From contig NZ_LXSL01000016.1 in the NCBI RefSeq assembly GCF_001648355.1, positions 48,883-112,882 on the forward strand: a stretch of 64,000 bases of DNA, written 5' to 3'. The notes under the pieces were generated by a model. That model was not told the origin of the DNA and did not search any database. It saw only the letters and a list, made by a program, of their open reading frames with translations. Made by a program: the position numbers and the translations under genes. The stretch is from Eikenella longinqua. Lineage in GTDB: Bacteria; Pseudomonadota; Gammaproteobacteria; Burkholderiales; Neisseriaceae. This document shows, piece by piece, positions 62,951 through 64,000 of the stretch (positions are counted from its first letter, which is position 1; every line of letters begins with the position of its first letter).

Positions 62951-63568
62951 ATGCCCCGCAAACCCTTCCGCCTCGCCGCCGCAGCCCTCTTCGCCCTCAT
63001 CATCGGCACCGCCCAGGCCGGCGGCATCGAAGCCCTGCAAAAATTCAACGCCGACACCGACGGCATCAGCGGCAGCTTCAGCCAAAGCGTGCAAAGCCGC
63101 AACCGCACCCGCAGCGCCCAAGGCCGCTTCAGCATTTTGCGCCCCGGCCTTTTCAAATGGGAATACACCAGCCCCTACAAGCAAACCATCGTAGGCGACG
63201 GCAGCCACATCTGGCTCTACGACATCGACCTCGCCCAAATCACCAAAACCGCGCAAAACCAAGCCATCGGCGACAGCCCCGCCGCCATCCTTTCCAACAA
63301 AGACGCCCTCACCGCCAGCTACACCCTCAAAGAAGACGGCTCCGCAAACGGCATCGACTACGTATTGGCCACCCCCAAGCGCTCCAACGCCGGCTACCAA
63401 TACATCCGCCTCGGCTTCAAAGGCGACAACCTCGCCGAAATGCGCCTGAAAGACAGCTTCGGCAACCAAACCACCATCAAATTCAACGGCCTGAACACCA
63501 AGCCCAACCTCTCGCGCAGCCAATTCCGCTTCACCCCCCCGCAAGGCGTGGACGTACTCACCCAATAA
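62951..63568 (+). CDS. lolA: Outer-membrane lipoprotein carrier LolA
   Basis: Periplasmic chaperone that carries lipoproteins from LolCDE to LolB. The start MPRKPFRLAAAALFALIIG gives 205 residues with a signal peptide ending at TAQA. Typical features are SGSFSQSVQSRNRTRSAQGRF, the FSILRPGLFKWEYTSPYKQ region and the hydrophobic-pocket strands that follow. An AAAGGAAACCCC site precedes the start. In E. coli rarA follows lolA; here an IS sits in that place. Confidence 0.96.
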   Translation: MPRKPFRLAAAALFALIIGTAQAGGIEALQKFNADTDGISGSFSQSVQSRNRTRSAQGRFSILRPGLFKWEYTSPYKQTIVGDGSHIWLYDIDLAQITKTAQNQAIGDSPAAILSNKDALTASYTLKEDGSANGIDYVLATPKRSNAGYQYIRLGFKGDNLAEMRLKDSFGNQTTIKFNGLNTKPNLSRSQFRFTPPQGVDVLTQ

Positions 63569-63593
63569 GCCCCGTTTCGCATCGGCAAAGCAA

Positions 63594-63632
63594 AGGCTAC
63601 CTGAAAACCCGCCAACTGTTTTCAGGTAGCCT
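63594..63632. terminator. DUS inverted pair after lolA
   Basis: AGGCTACCTGAA (63594-63605) and TTCAGGTAGCCT (63621-63632). Confidence 0.6.
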
Positions 63633-63695
63633 TATTGCACCGCCAAACGGCATAGCTTAACATCCGCCCATTTACCGCCTGCCGAAAGCCACGCC

Positions 63696-63752
63696 ATGCG
63701 CGATCCCGAATTCTTCCTCCACTGCTACGCCCCACTACCAATTTCGGACTAA
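63696..63752 (+). pseudogene. Start of an interrupted gene, possibly rarA
   Basis: An ORF opens at ATG 63696 (MRDPEFFLHCYAPL) and stops after 18 codons where the IS begins. The position after lolA and the fragment APL recall rarA, whose N-terminus often reads ...PLAERLRP, but 14 residues are too few to be sure. The gene would continue beyond the IS, outside the window. Confidence 0.4.
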
Positions 63753-63769
63753 AGGACAAAAGGGATGGT

Positions 63770-63815
63770 AAAAATCGCTGGAAGCCTTACCATACGCGGC
63801 TTTCAGCGATTTTTT
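63770..63815. terminator. Strong hairpin at the IS left end
   Basis: AAAAATCGCTGGAAGCC and GGCTTTCAGCGATTTTT, with an 11-base loop and a T-run after it. It could block read-in transcription into the transposase gene. Confidence 0.7.
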
Positions 63816-63819
63816 GCCA

Positions 63820-64000
63820 ATGTTCGTTAAAAATGCCCTTTTTGCCATAAAAGTACCCTCGTTAAGAACGGCTGTAAAAACGGCCGGCAAAGATATAAAT
63901 GTTCCGCCTGCCAAAAGTACCTGCCCGTCTCCAAACTCCCTTCTCCCAGCCAACTGTTGCAAGAGTACATCCACGGCAAGCAAACGCTCGCACAATTGGC
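63820..64000 (+). pseudogene. Transposase N-terminus with a frameshift in an A-run, truncated by the window
   Basis: The zinc-ribbon frame reads KCPFCHKSTLVKNGCKNG, then RQRYKCSACQKYLPVS and ends at the window edge near GKQTLAQL. This is the CxxC...CxxC N-terminal domain of IS1/IS1249-like transposases. That frame has TAA immediately upstream (63828-63830) and no start of its own. ATG 63820 (MFVK) is in another frame, and one extra A in the A5 run at 63829-63833 would join the two as MFVKKCPFCHK. It is therefore a one-base deletion or a frameshift-expressed transposase. Confidence 0.7.

Larger units (their letters stand above)
63735..64000 (+). mobile_element. Insertion sequence, left end only
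   Basis: Left boundary lies within about 63735-63760 but is not defined. It carries a strong hairpin (63770-63815) and the first ~57 codons of a transposase with a zinc ribbon. The right end is outside the window. Confidence 0.8.

Noticed and set aside
63735..63995. Minus-strand frame of 86 codons at the right edge
   Set aside because: It is antisense to the transposase zinc-ribbon frame and has no coherent features.

Overview
The window is chromosomal DNA from a member of the Neisseriaceae, most likely Eikenella. The main evidence is the 12-mer AGGCTACCTGAA and its complement TTCAGGTAGCCT, present in dozens of copies. This is the Eikenella dialect of the neisserial DNA uptake sequence (DUS), and most copies sit as inverted pairs just downstream of genes. 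The GC-rich coding, the Neisseria-type fused thioredoxin-MsrA-MsrB protein and the 106-bp Correia-like elements agree with this.

Layout. 1-5.7 kb: soluble lytic transglycosylase (cut by the left edge), DUF5713 protein, pirin, smpB, a small membrane protein, map and an unknown protein. 5.8-6.6 kb: an AT-richer exported protein split by one in-frame TAA. 6.7-11.5 kb (minus): zinc alcohol dehydrogenase, tsf, rpsB, a small membrane protein and clpX. 11.9-17.1 kb (plus): an amidase with a cyclic-imidase/PgdA-like hydrolase, a small MCGLCG protein with a COG0523 GTPase, a YgiD-like dioxygenase and an unknown partner. 17.2-22.1 kb (minus): ETF-ubiquinone oxidoreductase, a sodium symporter with its 36-residue MetS-like subunit, and a DMT transporter broken by an amber codon. 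22.5-27.5 kb: divergent kdsD and tal, a RhuM-Fic fusion, an unknown protein and a GNAT acetyltransferase. 27.6-33.0 kb (minus): a frameshifted LplT-like MFS transporter, ccoS, a Nudix hydrolase, a lipoprotein with two LprI-like repeats, and ppx. 33.2-37.4 kb: patatin-like lipoprotein, an orphan EndoU-type toxin and putative immunity gene bracketed by two 82-bp direct repeats, xerC and a thioesterase. 37.6-43.3 kb: clpB with a heat-shock-type promoter, then the cytochrome bc1 operon petABC with an extended cytochrome b. 43.6-55.2 kb: gamma-carbonic anhydrase, prlC, lipA, lipB-ybeD, msrAB, a sugar acetyltransferase, msbA and glyA. 55.6-60.2 kb (minus): SDR protein, two tandem paralogous membrane proteins, DUF2269 and DoxX-like proteins, and a GbsR/MarR-type regulator. 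60.3-63.6 kb: CinA-like protein, lipoprotein, gph and lolA. The right edge cuts into an insertion sequence that interrupts a gene start.

Most genes are core housekeeping or envelope functions. Accessory or decaying pieces are the split exported gene, the broken DMT and MFS transporters, the RhuM-Fic gene, the toxin/immunity cassette, the membrane-protein duplication and the terminal IS. No rRNA, tRNA or CRISPR array was recognised. The strongest leads are the repeat-bracketed toxin cassette, a second intergenic repeat family inside DUS pairs, a matched pair of operator-like palindromes around the GbsR-type gene, and MITEs whose inverted termini differ between copies yet stay self-complementary.
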